Source: Serratia plymuthica (GTDB taxonomy: Bacteria; Pseudomonadota; Gammaproteobacteria; Enterobacterales; Enterobacteriaceae). From it: a stretch of DNA of 64,000 nt. Shown one piece after another: positions 1 through 9,820 of the stretch. The notes under the pieces are model-generated. The model searched no databases. It was not told where the DNA came from and saw only the letters and a list, made by a program, of their open reading frames with translations. Where the stretch lies: contig NZ_CP068771.1 of NCBI RefSeq assembly GCF_018336935.1, forward strand, positions 1,798,001 to 1,862,000, written 5' to 3'. Numbering within the stretch: position 1 is the first letter of the stretch; the number at the start of each line of letters is the position of its first letter. Position numbers and translations under genes: made by a program.

Positions 1-128
1 AGCAGCAGTCGCTGTATTTTGCTTAACGATGGCACGTTATGGCTACGGGGCGAGATATCTGGACGGAGCATATGAAAGATGTACCATCTAAGTGCTGACA
101 AATATCTCTATGGATATCAGATATAATT

Positions 129-161
129 AACGCGGCAGTCTAAAATCTTGATTGCCGCGTT
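129..161. terminator. Hairpin 3' of the first small gene
   Basis: Nine-base arms AACGCGGCA and TGCCGCGTT enclose a 15-nt loop. There is no clear U-run on either side, so it is a weak candidate terminator for the minus-strand gene ending at 179 or for a gene entering from the left edge. Bases 1-94 are open in one frame without a start and could be the tail of an upstream gene. Confidence 0.35.
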
Positions 162-178
162 CTGATACTGAGGGGTAT

Positions 179-418
179 TTAAGCTAATTGTGTAGTAACA
201 CAAATTTTGTGAGTCCGGTGAGAATTCTCAATTTCCCAAAAGATGTGTTGAATTTTAGTAATCTTTACGTTTTTTATTGATTCGCTATGATTTAAAGAAT
301 GCCCACTGATCTCATCACCTACATTTAATGCACCAAAAGGCGTGCTACTTTCATACAAACCCGCAACGCATGAAAGATCTTCCGGGTCATAGATCTCCAA
401 AATATACTGTGTTTTCAT
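179..418 (-). CDS. Hypothetical protein, 79 aa
   Basis: I do not recognise this protein. It has no signal peptide or membrane segment. The first half is acidic with a GLYESSTPFGALNVGDEI segment, which could be a small beta-rich fold; the second half is basic and mixed. Codon use is AT-leaning like the two genes upstream of it on the same strand, so it probably belongs to the same accessory island. It lies 263 bp downstream of the Abi_C-like gene, a gap in which I see no gene, so co-transcription is uncertain. It could be an accessory part of that module or an unrelated cargo gene. Confidence 0.5.
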   Translation of the reverse strand: MKTQYILEIYDPEDLSCVAGLYESSTPFGALNVGDEISGHSLNHSESIKNVKITKIQHIFWEIENSHRTHKICVTTQLA

Positions 419-681
419 TCTTTATCCCTATGTTAATCATCGGTTCTATGCTGTTTCTTGTCGATAGTACACTTTTATAGGGGAGTGGAACAGTGCATAA
501 GATACTTTGTGTGTATGCAAGTCATTCCCAGGCAAAGGACATTCTGGTTATATTCAGTGTTCGGTGCAAATACATGCAAGATTGGCTGACTGGTAGCCAA
601 GCTAGGAACAGCATAAACTGCTAAGTCTGATGGTTAACTAATCAGTCGGTGTGCCGTATTACCTTTTGTACCAGTAAGATA

Positions 682-1443
682 TTAACTTTTTTCTTTAAGA
701 TTTAGCCAAGTGCTGATAAGGAACAGGGCCATAGATCCTGATAAGTTTACGGCTAATTCTGCATGTCTTGGATATGGCTTCGTTGATGATCTATTCTTTC
801 CGTGAGCATCACCTAGTTTATTGCGAAGAGTGCCTAAGCCATTTACAACTGCGGAACAACCGCCAAGAATCTGTTTGAAAATACTCTCAGTATGTTGGTC
901 GGCCGATAAATTAAGTTCTTTTGATAGTATTTTATAAAGCTCTGACATTTCTATGTTTTTATTATTGTACGCCACTCCCATATCATCCAGAATGTGTTTG
1001 CAAACGGTTTCTATAAGTGTTCTTGCAGATGTTATTGCTCCATCTGGATCTGTATGGCGTCGTTCTAGCGCTTTCGCCCAAACAGTGTGGACACTATCCT
1101 CATCAAATCTCCTTAACACATTAGAAATGTCTTCATCCGCTGGGGTTTTATTTTTTCCTTCTAAATAGTCTAAGAGGGGCTGAAAAGCTTTATAAATGAT
1201 TTCTCTGCGAGGATCATACTTTTCGGTTTTTTTTATATATCCCCAGAATTCTTTTAAGGAGCGGTTAGTTCTTACAAAATCAGGTAAGAGCTGTAGCAAT
1301 GATTGATTTTGTAGGAAATAAGTTCTTAGAAGTAAATAATCAGAATTAGCCTCATCTTGGGCACCAGTAGCTCTTGCGATCATTATATTTTGGAGCGCTT
1401 CTGCGCGTTCTAGGTCGTTTTGCAGAGTATCTATAATATTCAT
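682..1443 (-). CDS. Abortive-infection C-terminal (Abi_C) family protein, HEPN-like
   Basis: 253 aa. The N-terminal ~120 residues are helical and unassigned. From about residue 131 the sequence TDPDGAITSARTLIE, followed at 202-215 by GLGTLRNKLGDAHG, is the signature of the Abi_C family found in phage-exclusion proteins. R207-N208 and H214 give an R-N-x5-H arrangement that fits the Rx4-6H motif of HEPN ribonucleases; that it cleaves RNA is inference. It sits 69 bp downstream of the GHKL-ATPase/nuclease-like gene on the same strand and probably shares its transcript. The ATG at 1443 has only a weak ribosome-binding site. AT-rich codon use marks it as acquired. It could be the effector of a two-gene defence module. 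Confidence 0.75.
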   Translation of the reverse strand: MNIIDTLQNDLERAEALQNIMIARATGAQDEANSDYLLLRTYFLQNQSLLQLLPDFVRTNRSLKEFWGYIKKTEKYDPRREIIYKAFQPLLDYLEGKNKTPADEDISNVLRRFDEDSVHTVWAKALERRHTDPDGAITSARTLIETVCKHILDDMGVAYNNKNIEMSELYKILSKELNLSADQHTESIFKQILGGCSAVVNGLGTLRNKLGDAHGKNRSSTKPYPRHAELAVNLSGSMALFLISTWLNLKEKS

Positions 1444-1512
1444 TTCAATTTTTTAACCAATCAGATGGAAATTTCTAAATCTATAATTCAACCCAGCGTA
1501 TAGCTAGCTCCC

Positions 1513-3531
1513 CTAGGCGGAAGGCAGTCCAAGCTTATCGAAGAATGCCCGGTTACGCTCTTTGGCCGCTTTCACTAACTGGTCAAAACTAATCACTTCT
1601 ATATAGGCATGAGAAGGTTCGTTGTAACCGAAATAGCCCATTCCATCAGATGTGATCCGTAAGTTGGCTCGACGACAGCGCCGATGCATAGATTCAGTGA
1701 GGTCACAAAGTACATAACAATAACCTGGTATATCATTATTGCCCGGAATAGGGCGACCGGATTTTGTAGTGACTTTTCCCTCACGTATCCGCTCTAAATA
1801 GCTGAGCGCTTGATCAATAGGGTCTTTATCTTCGCCTTCTCGCATATCATTACGCATGGGGCGTTTAATTTCGATAACAGTAATAGCAGCAAGTGGGAAG
1901 CTGCTCTGGTCGTTAACAAGAAAAGGATTATCAAACACCCTCAGGCTGAGCAAGTCTGGCTCTTTGGTTGAGTCATTGCCAGTGATTGGCATTGAGTTGA
2001 GCGTTTTATCAGAAGACAAATAATTATGAAATGCCAAGCGTTCATCGATCAACCAAAGGTTGCAAGAGTCTAGGAAAACCTCAGCTGAATCTTTGCGCAT
2101 AGGCATGATTAGCTCGTGAATCATATCTTCACGGGCGTACTTTCCATCTTCTAGCCGCTCGATAGATTTTTGTAGCAGGTCGATAATTACCTTGCGATGA
2201 GAAATATAATTGGCAAGGTCTGATTTTTTAAGGTCTCCAGCTTTGCGTAAGTACTCACCTAGCCGTTCCATGTATTCCTCTACATGTTCCTTGTTCTGAG
2301 GTTGCATGATGTCATGGCCTTCGCTCACTAACTGACGTTCCACCTCATACCACTGAGCGTGCAGGTGTAGCTCCAGCTCTTTATCTGATTTTTCAGGGTC
2401 AACGATCAGTAATTCTTCTGCAACATAATTGGCAATGGGGCGATAGCGTGGCGCATGAGTGTTGATGAAATCATCTACTCGTCTGCGACCAGCCGACACA
2501 TTTTCTGTCAGGACATCTTGCAGATACTCTTTAGTACGCGTTAATACAGCTTCCCGAATATCTTTAAAACTCACTTCGTTGAGTATGTCCTCAACATCTT
2601 CTGCAATATCAAAAGAAATACGTTCACTGCGAACGTGTTGATTAAGGTAGTCGGAAGATACATAGCAGGTATAAGTGAATTCACCAGAAGCGTCTGAAAT
2701 TTTTCCGTACAGGCCGGGAAGTTTTCCCTGAATAGATTCTTCTTTAACCAGTCGATTGGCTGCGCAGAGTGCCAATTGATGTTTTTTATTAACGGATGCG
2801 CGAAACTTGATATGGGTTAAGTCGAATTGGTAATCACGAATTGTAATGGTTTCGAGAAATGCGCTGGCATGCATATGCTCTTCAAGCAAATGGTCAAGGT
2901 CAAAAACCTCGTCCGCGTCCTCTAGAAGTATCTTGGGTGCACTTCCCTGTCGCACAAAATACCAGAGCACATGTTCGAGCAACTGATTTGCTATGGACTG
3001 GCCTTTTGCAGGAACCTGCTTTCGAAAGCTTTCATCATAATCAACCAGCTTGATAAGAGTGCCTGGCTTTTGAGATGTAGCCTCTACAACCTTTTCACCA
3101 TGGACTCCTGATTTATCGTTGAAGCGAAATACGCGCTTTTTAAGCTTACCATCAACATCGAAAAAGTGGCTTTCCACTTCGACCAGAGCAAAGACTTTCA
3201 GCCACATCAGGCGACCAACCCCCCGGCACCCCTTGTCAATCTTATGGTCCGAATCGAGAGTTTTAAATGACTTAAAGTTAGCCTCGTCAAAACCACAGCC
3301 ATTATCGGTGATGGTAAAACTGACGATTGGAGGCTGGGACTTTGTGTCTAGATCCAGACTGCCTTGAGAGGCGCGATTGATGCGGAGAACAATCTTTCCT
3401 TCGGAGGCATTATCCATTTCTTCAATAGAATGAATGGAGTTTACTACTGCCTCAAATACTGGCATTAGGCCATGACTTTTCGGCAGCGAGGTATTTCGCA
3501 GACGCCCCTTTAAATTTGTTTGTAAACTCAC
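1513..3531 (-). CDS. GHKL (Hsp90/MutL-like) ATPase with C-terminal PD-(D/E)XK-like domain
   Basis: 672 aa from a GTG at 3531, chosen because AAGGGAGG lies 7 nt upstream; an in-frame TTG at 3555 would overlap that site. The N-terminus is a GHKL ATP-binding fold: N-box FEAVVNS (E27, N31), ATP-lid start TDNGCGF (D76, G78, G80) and GCRGVGRLMW (101-110). The middle ~250 residues are helical, possibly coiled-coil. Near the C-terminus VIEIKRP (E554, K556) followed by DQALSYL (Q574, Y578) looks like the ExK...QxxxY core of PD-(D/E)XK nucleases such as DUF4263/Shedu. ATP-gated DNA cleavage is inference. The Abi_C gene follows in the same direction. No named defence system is recognised with this pairing, but I could not search. 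Confidence 0.7.
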   Translation of the reverse strand: MSLQTNLKGRLRNTSLPKSHGLMPVFEAVVNSIHSIEEMDNASEGKIVLRINRASQGSLDLDTKSQPPIVSFTITDNGCGFDEANFKSFKTLDSDHKIDKGCRGVGRLMWLKVFALVEVESHFFDVDGKLKKRVFRFNDKSGVHGEKVVEATSQKPGTLIKLVDYDESFRKQVPAKGQSIANQLLEHVLWYFVRQGSAPKILLEDADEVFDLDHLLEEHMHASAFLETITIRDYQFDLTHIKFRASVNKKHQLALCAANRLVKEESIQGKLPGLYGKISDASGEFTYTCYVSSDYLNQHVRSERISFDIAEDVEDILNEVSFKDIREAVLTRTKEYLQDVLTENVSAGRRRVDDFINTHAPRYRPIANYVAEELLIVDPEKSDKELELHLHAQWYEVERQLVSEGHDIMQPQNKEHVEEYMERLGEYLRKAGDLKKSDLANYISHRKVIIDLLQKSIERLEDGKYAREDMIHELIMPMRKDSAEVFLDSCNLWLIDERLAFHNYLSSDKTLNSMPITGNDSTKEPDLLSLRVFDNPFLVNDQSSFPLAAITVIEIKRPMRNDMREGEDKDPIDQALSYLERIREGKVTTKSGRPIPGNNDIPGYCYVLCDLTESMHRRCRRANLRITSDGMGYFGYNEPSHAYIEVISFDQLVKAAKERNRAFFDKLGLPSA

Positions 3532-3646
3532 GGCGCAGCCTCCCTTTTTAGCCAAGAAACTCGTGCAGCTACTCTATAGGTAAGATGCTAAATGATACCA
3601 CGACTTACTGATTTACATATCATTTTATGGGTTGGAGCTTATAGGG

Positions 3647-3956
3647 TCAAATCCATAGCGCCAACGGCGATTTAGGGGCTGATTGAGAGTGTAAGTATCC
3701 CCACATCATGACCTTTTGCTCCTTGAGATAAGTTGCATGGTTGTATGTTCGGTGAACATTGTTTGTATCAGCATGTGTAAGTTGAGCCTCAATATTCACC
3801 CAACGCAAACATGCTGGATTTACCGTTGAGTTTAAACCGATAGCGCCATGCCTTTTTGCCATTGGGTTTCACTTCGAGGTAGAGTCCATTGAAATCATTG
3901 AGCCGATAGAGTTTTTCTTTCGGCTTGGCAGTGCGGCATTGCGTGTCAGTGAGCAT
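3647..3956 (-). pseudogene. P4-type tyrosine integrase, internally deleted
   Basis: The first part (from an ATG at 3956) encodes an Arm-type DNA-binding domain typical of P4-like integrases, ending at ALGEY followed by a stop near 3790. In another frame, from about 3805 to 3647, lies a typical integrase C-terminus with IEAQLTHADTNNVHRTYNHA, which carries the box II histidine and probable catalytic tyrosine. About 300 residues between them, including the catalytic Arg and HxxR, are missing and the frames do not match, so the enzyme is dead. It marks the right edge of the island beside ychF. No tRNA att site is visible. Confidence 0.8.
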
Positions 3957-4086
3957 AACGGGGCCTTGTTTATTTATTATACCGTTGTTGTACTCACTTA
4001 AAATGAAGATGGAAGAATGTTGCACTCATCCATGTACTCATTTTTGACTGCTTTGTTACGAGATGAGTTGAGACGCTATGAAATGA

Positions 4087-4112
4087 AAAATCCACGCCAT
4101 TGCGTGGATTTT
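4087..4112 (-). terminator. ychF terminator
   Basis: Perfect 11-bp stem (AAAATCCACGC / GCGTGGATTTT) with a 4-nt loop, 59 bp past the ychF stop. The T-rich continuation reads best on the minus strand. Next to it, ttatgaggttt (4111-4121) and aaacctcataa (4145-4155) form a second, looser inverted repeat of unknown role that might be part of an attachment site. Confidence 0.6.
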
Positions 4113-4170
4113 ATGAGGTTTGCCCGTCTTTATGAGATTCACTAAAACCTCATAAGACAACAGCTGAAGC

Positions 4171-5262
4171 TTAGACGTTGAACAGGAAGTTCATCACGTC
4201 GCCATCTTTAACGACGTAATCTTTGCCTTCTGAACGCATCTTGCCGGCTTCTTTGGCGCCTTGCTCACCCTTATAGGTGATGAAGTCTTCGTACGCGATG
4301 GTTTGCGCGCGGATAAAGCCTTTCTCGAAGTCGGTGTGGATTTTACCGGCCGCCTGCGGGGCGGTAGCGCCCACCGGGATGGTCCAGGCGCGCACTTCTT
4401 TTACGCCGGCGGTGAAGTAGGTTTGCAGATTCAGCAACTCGTAACCGGCGCGGATCACGCGGTTCAGGCCCGGCTCTTCCAGGCCCAGCTCGGCCATGAA
4501 CTCGGCGCGGTCTTCATCTTCCAGCTCGGCGATGTCGGATTCCACGGCGGCGCACACGGCAACCACTACGGAGCCTTCGGCTGCGGCGATTTCACGCACT
4601 TTGTCCAGGTACGGGTTGTTCTCGTAACCGTCTTCGTTGACGTTGGCGATGTACATGGTCGGTTTCAGCGTCAGGAAGCTCAGGTAGCGGATGGCCGCTT
4701 TGTCTTCTTCGGTCAGGTCCAACGCGCGCAACATACCGGCGTTTTCCAGCTGCGGCAGGCATTTTTCCAGCGCGGCCAGTTCGGCTTTCGCGTCTTTATC
4801 GCCGCCTTTGGCTTTCTTCTGCACGCGGTGGATTGCGCGTTCGCAGGTGTCGAGATCCGACAGCGCCAGCTCGGTGTTGATGACTTCGATATCATCAGCC
4901 GGATCAACCTTGTTGTTCACATGGATGATATTGTCGTTTTCGAAGCAGCGCACCACGTGGCCGATTGCCTCGGTTTCACGGATGTTGGTCAGAAACTGGT
5001 TGCCAAGGCCTTCGCCTTTGGATGCGCCCTTCACCAGGCCGGCGATGTCGACGAATTCCATGGTGGTTGGCAGGATGCGCTGAGGCTTGACGATCTCGGC
5101 CAGCTTGTCCAGACGCGGATCGGGCATCGGCACCACACCGGTATTAGGTTCAATGGTACAGAACGGGAAGTTGGCTGCTTCGATACCCGCTTTGGTCAAC
5201 GCATTGAACAGGGTGGATTTGCCTACGTTAGGCAGGCCGACGATACCGCATTTGAATCCCAT
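4171..5262 (-). CDS. ychF: Redox-regulated ATPase/GTPase YchF (OLA1 family)
   Basis: 363 aa, the usual family length. YchF is a ribosome-associated Obg-family P-loop NTPase that prefers ATP and modulates translation and the oxidative-stress response. The P-loop GLPNVGKS is at residues 9-16 and the G3 region is [10 protein letters not shown]; a coiled-coil insertion and C-terminal TGS domain ([14 protein letters not shown] onward) follow. In E. coli it is in an operon with pth; here a divergent SulP gene separates them, so it must have its own promoter in 5263-5636. Confidence 0.97.
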   Translation of the reverse strand: MGFKCGIVGLPNVGKSTLFNALTKAGIEAANFPFCTIEPNTGVVPMPDPRLDKLAEIVKPQRILPTTMEFVDIAGLVKGASKGEGLGNQFLTNIRETEAIGHVVRCFENDNIIHVNNKVDPADDIEVINTELALSDLDTCERAIHRVQKKAKGGDKDAKAELAALEKCLPQLENAGMLRALDLTEEDKAAIRYLSFLTLKPTMYIANVNEDGYENNPYLDKVREIAAAEGSVVVAVCAAVESDIAELEDEDRAEFMAELGLEEPGLNRVIRAGYELLNLQTYFTAGVKEVRAWTIPVGATAPQAAGKIHTDFEKGFIRAQTIAYEDFITYKGEQGAKEAGKMRSEGKDYVVKDGDVMNFLFNV

Positions 5263-5636
5263 GTTGTTATCACCTTAAATATCTTAACTATCAGCTGGTT
5301 AGGGTTAACCCGCTGCATAAATGGCAAAATAATGCGGCCATTATACACGTAATGGGCGTTTATCTCGATCTGACTGTGTACTCGTCATGCTTGCCGCCCT
5401 GATGCAACTCCAGGTATGGCGGATACACAGGAAAGACGGGTAGGTTGGCCGGTTTTCGATTGAGATTTGGATCACATTTACACATACTGCGCTTCTGATT
5501 AACCTACAGGAAACGCGCCGGTGTCCTTCTTGCCCAGCCCCCCTGAGTTGCCTCTCTGCCGCGGTTTGCCGCGCCATACGGCCCTGGTTCCTGTTCAGCG
5601 GGGATGTCTTTTTGAACTGTCAGAAGCGAATCATTC
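5263..5636. other. Divergent intergenic region ychF / SulP
   Basis: 374 bp without a supportable gene. It must hold the promoters of ychF (minus) and of the SulP gene (plus). The segment around 5388-5425 (cttgccgccctgatgcaact) resembles one end of the palindromic repeat seen at 9621-9743 and may be a degenerate copy. Nothing else recognised. Confidence 0.4.
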
Positions 5637-7166
5637 ATGTTTAACCTGAGCAATGTCAGGCTGTCGGACGTCAAGAACGAGGTCCTGGCGGGCTTTGTGG
5701 TGGCGGTATCGATGATCCCGGAAGCGGTCGGCTTTTCGCTGGTCGCCGGGCTTTCCCCGATTGTCGGGCTGCACACCGCCTTTATTATCGGCCTGGTGAC
5801 GGCGTTGTTCGGCGGCAAGCCGGGCATGGTGTCGGGCGCAGCCGGTTCTATTGTGGTGGTGCTGATGAGCCTGGCGGCGCAGCACGGCATGGGATACGTA
5901 CTCTGGGCGACGATTTTCGCCGGCGTGATCCAAATCCTGATCGGCGTGTTCCGGCTGGGCAAGTTTATTCGGCTGGTGCCGTTGCCCGCCATTCACGGCT
6001 TTGTTAACGGCCTGGCGATTGTCATCATGCTGGCGCAACTGCATATGATTGCCGGGCAGGGGCCGCTGATGTACGGGCTGGTGGCGCTGGCGATCCTGGT
6101 GGTGGTGTTCTTCCCCCGGCTGACGCGAGCGATCCCGGCTTCGCTGGCGGCACTGATCGCGGTTTCCGCATTGGCTGTCGGGCTTAATCTGCATACGCTG
6201 CGGGTTGGCGATCTGGCGGATATTTCCGGTGCCTTGCCGCATTTCAGCCTGCCGATGGCGCCGTTCAACCTGGAAATGCTGAAAGTGGTGCTGCCGTACG
6301 CGTTAGTGATCGCCCTGGTCGGCCTGATTGAATCGCTGTTGACCATGACGGTGCTCGACGAAATGGGCGGCAAGAAGGGTAACGGCAACCGCGAGAGCAT
6401 CGCTCAGGGGGCGGGCAACACGATTTGCGGCCTGTTTGGCTGTTTTGCCGGCTGCGCGATGATTGGGCAATCGATCATCAACTTCACCTCAGGCGGCCGT
6501 GGGCGCATTTCCGCCGTGGTGGGCGCGTTGTTATTGATTTTGTTCGTGGTCAGCCTGTCGGGTTATATCGGCCTGCTGCCGGTGGCGGCGTTGGCCGGGG
6601 TCATGCTGGTGGTGTGTTACAACACCTTTGAATGGAGTTCGCTGCGTCGTCTGCGCCGCATGCCGAAGATGGACGCGCTGGTGATGCTGCTGGTTACTCT
6701 GATCACCATCTTTACCGATCTGGCGGTGGCGGTAATCAGCGGGGTGATTATCTCGGCGCTGGCGTTTGCCTGGCAGCAGGCGCGCATCCGCGTTCGTCAG
6801 CGCCAGGTAGAGGGCGATGTGGCGGTGTATCAACTCGACGGCCCGTTGTTTTTTGGCTCCACGGCGGCGTTTGCCGACCTGTTTGAGCCGAAGAACGATC
6901 CGCAAAGCGTGGTGCTGGATTTTGCCGGTACCCGGGTGATGGATTCCAGCGGGGTGGAGGCGATCGATAAGCTGACGGCGCGTTATCTGGCGGCGGGGAA
7001 ATCCATCCGCCTGCGCCATCTGAGCGGCGATTGCGTACGGCTGCTGAAACAGGCCGGCCCGTTTTGCAGCCATGAGCTGGACGACCCGCAATATTATGTA
7101 GCTGAAGAAGGGTATCAGACCGATGACAGTAACCTCGGCGAAGAAACCTTCAAGGTGCGGACGTAA
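5637..7166 (+). CDS. SulP family anion transporter with STAS domain
   Basis: 509 aa inner-membrane protein. The N-terminal ~380 residues form the SulP transmembrane core (PEAVGFSLVAGLSPIVGLHTAF and GLIESLLTMTVLDEMGGKK are family hallmarks), and about residues 395-490 form a C-terminal STAS domain (VVLDFAGTRVMDSSGVEAI). SulP proteins carry sulfate, bicarbonate or dicarboxylates; the substrate here cannot be read from sequence. It is clearly distinct from DauA at 17284-18972. It lies convergent to pth and divergent from ychF, splitting two genes that form one operon in E. coli, which suggests insertion of this gene. Confidence 0.9.
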   Translation: MFNLSNVRLSDVKNEVLAGFVVAVSMIPEAVGFSLVAGLSPIVGLHTAFIIGLVTALFGGKPGMVSGAAGSIVVVLMSLAAQHGMGYVLWATIFAGVIQILIGVFRLGKFIRLVPLPAIHGFVNGLAIVIMLAQLHMIAGQGPLMYGLVALAILVVVFFPRLTRAIPASLAALIAVSALAVGLNLHTLRVGDLADISGALPHFSLPMAPFNLEMLKVVLPYALVIALVGLIESLLTMTVLDEMGGKKGNGNRESIAQGAGNTICGLFGCFAGCAMIGQSIINFTSGGRGRISAVVGALLLILFVVSLSGYIGLLPVAALAGVMLVVCYNTFEWSSLRRLRRMPKMDALVMLLVTLITIFTDLAVAVISGVIISALAFAWQQARIRVRQRQVEGDVAVYQLDGPLFFGSTAAFADLFEPKNDPQSVVLDFAGTRVMDSSGVEAIDKLTARYLAAGKSIRLRHLSGDCVRLLKQAGPFCSHELDDPQYYVAEEGYQTDDSNLGEETFKVRT

Positions 7167-7174
7167 TAGCGGCA

Positions 7175-7199
7175 CGCAGCGGGCGGCATGCCCGCTGCG
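7175..7199. terminator. Hairpin between convergent SulP and pth genes
   Basis: Perfect 10-bp GC-rich stem (CGCAGCGGGC / GCCCGCTGCG) with loop ggcat in the 40-bp gap between the two stop codons. No long U-run, so it may act as a bidirectional transcript-end barrier. Confidence 0.5.
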
Positions 7200-7206
7200 G
7201 TAACTC

Positions 7207-7797
7207 TCAGGCCTGCGCCTTGAAGCTGTGCAGGCGGCGAACGGTTTTTTCCAGCCCGTCGGTCAGCAGCACTTCAGTGCAGCGGGCGGCTTCATCTATC
7301 GCTTCATCAATCATTTTTTGCTCGCTGGCCGGTGGCTTGCCGAGCACAAATCCTACCACCTTGTTTTTATCGCCCGGATGACCAATGCCAATGCGCAAAC
7401 GGTAGAAGTTCGGGTTATTGCCGAACTTGTTCTGAATATCCTTCAGCCCGTTGTGGCCGCCGTTACCGCCGCCGAGTTTTATTTTGGCGATGCCCGGCGG
7501 GATATCCAGCTCGTCATGCGCCACCAGGATTTCGTCCGGCTCAATGCGGTAGAAATTGGCCATCGCCAATACCGCTTTGCCGCTCAGGTTCATAAAGGTG
7601 GTCGGCACCAGCAGCCGCACGTCGTTGCCCGCCAAATTGAGCCGCGCGGTATAACCGAAGAATTTGCTCTCTTCCTTCAATTGCTGGTTATGGCGTTGAG
7701 CCAGCAAATCTACGTACCAGGCGCCGGCGTTGTGCCGCGTCTGGGCATATTCAGCGCCCGGATTCGCCAGGCCGACTATCAATTTAATACTGCTCAC
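7207..7797 (-). CDS. pth: Peptidyl-tRNA hydrolase
   Basis: 196 aa (E. coli 194). It hydrolyses the ester bond of peptidyl-tRNAs that drop off ribosomes, recycling tRNA in the cytosol. The active-site set is visible: N12 and H22 in [18 protein letters not shown]70 in TTFMNLSG and D95 in AHDELDIP. The C-terminal lid [23 protein letters not shown] is intact. It is divergent from ychH as in E. coli, but separated from ychF by the SulP gene. Confidence 0.98.
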   Translation of the reverse strand: MSSIKLIVGLANPGAEYAQTRHNAGAWYVDLLAQRHNQQLKEESKFFGYTARLNLAGNDVRLLVPTTFMNLSGKAVLAMANFYRIEPDEILVAHDELDIPPGIAKIKLGGGNGGHNGLKDIQNKFGNNPNFYRLRIGIGHPGDKNKVVGFVLGKPPASEQKMIDEAIDEAARCTEVLLTDGLEKTVRRLHSFKAQA

Positions 7798-7997
7798 TGG
7801 GAAATTCGCTATGATCGAGATAATGGAAAGGGCATTAGTCTACCTGCCGCCGCCGCGAATGACAAAATCCTGATGCCCAACCCCGGCGTATTGATTCAGC
7901 GATAGGCTGAAAATTAAATTATTCATTAGAAAAACCATTCAATTTGTTGGCTAACAAACCGGATAAGGTAAAGATTTGTCACGTTTTCTTTACCATT

Positions 7998-8041
7998 TGT
8001 GATCGTCTCCGCAAACCCCTTGTCGGACCAGGGACTATACT
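7998..8041 (+). promoter_or_regulatory. Class II CRP-dependent promoter of ychH
   Basis: TGTGATCGTCTCCGCA (7998-8013) matches the CRP consensus TGTGA-N6-TCACA at 8 of 10 positions. A -10 TATACT is at 8036-8041, which predicts transcription start near 8048 and places the CRP centre at about -42, the class II position. E. coli ychH is known to be CRP-activated. The pth/ychH gap (7798-8112) holds nothing else recognised. Confidence 0.55.
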
Positions 8042-8112
8042 TAACTTATCAAAGAGGGTTAACCCTTTGCTGAGTTATCCCGGTTGGCATACAGCACTAT
8101 GGAGGTGACAAA

Positions 8113-8391
8113 ATGAAACGTAGAAACGCGTGCAGAATGGGCAACTTTTTTATGGGGCTGGGGCTGGTCGTGATGATCGGCGGTGTCGGATACAACATTC
8201 TTGCTGAAGTATCGCAGCTCGATTTACCGCAACTTTTCGCCCATGGCGCCGTCATGAGTATTTTCGTCGGTGCGTTGCTGTGGCTGGTCGGTGCGCGTAT
8301 CGGTGGCCGCGAGCAGGTTGCGGATCGCTACTGGTGGGTAAAACACTTTGATAAACGCTGCCGCAACGATCAACATCGTTCGCAGCATTGA
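8113..8391 (+). CDS. ychH: Stress-induced inner-membrane protein YchH
   Basis: 92 aa with two predicted membrane segments (MGLGLVVMIGGVGYNILA and GAVMSIFVGALLWLVGARI) and a basic, His-rich tail. YchH of E. coli is a small inner-membrane protein induced by stress and CRP-cAMP; its molecular role is not settled. A good Shine-Dalgarno (GGAGGTGA) precedes the ATG. Position next to pth matches E. coli. Confidence 0.93.
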   Translation: MKRRNACRMGNFFMGLGLVVMIGGVGYNILAEVSQLDLPQLFAHGAVMSIFVGALLWLVGARIGGREQVADRYWWVKHFDKRCRNDQHRSQH

Positions 8392-8475
8392 TTAAAAAAA
8401 CAGAAGGGAAACGGCATTACGGCAAAGGAGATCTGCCGCGTACTCAGGTCTGGGACCATGTTTGACTACGAGTAG

Positions 8476-8510
8476 AAAACCCGTTGCTGCTTGCGCACCA
8501 ACGGGTTTTT
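8476..8510 (+). terminator. Terminator after ychH
   Basis: Stem AAAACCCGTTG / CAACGGGTTTT followed by TCTTTTTCT. It lies between the convergent ychH and prs genes and could serve both strands because both arms start with A/T runs. Confidence 0.85.
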
Positions 8511-8576
8511 CTTTTTCTGCTGCCGGGCAATAGATTCTTCCGGTACGGCAGGGCGCCGCACCGAAAAGAAAATGAA

Positions 8577-9575
<999 letters not shown>

Positions 9576-9620
9576 CTAAGGGGCAGTTAACGATGCCGGC
9601 GCAATATCATACGGGTGTGT

Positions 9621-9743
9621 TACCCGTCATACTTGAAGTTGCCTTTGTGTTGGCTGCACTCACTCACCCGAATCACTTACCTGAGTAAGCTCATCGGGAG
9701 TCACTCGTTTGCCGCCTTGAGGCAACCCCAATTATTTAGGGCA
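9621..9743. repeat. Palindromic intergenic repeat (Serratia/Yersinia type)
   Basis: About 123 bp running from tacccgtcatacttgaagtt to caattatttagggca, with an internal gcactcactcacccgaatcac / gtaagctcatcgggagtcactc core. From memory it matches a repeat common in intergenic regions of Serratia and Yersinia. The ends are imperfect inverted complements. It lies in the leader between ispE and prs. Confidence 0.65.
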
Positions 9744-9820
9744 TAAAAACTCACTTCAAACCGCAGCGGCGCAGGGATTACAGGGCCAGGTGTGCATGAC
9801 CCTGCGCAGCGAAACGAGAA

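Noticed and set aside
4261..5352. 363-codon plus-strand open frame over ychF
   Set aside because: Antisense to the intact, conserved ychF gene; low-complexity composition typical of shadow frames in GC-rich genes.
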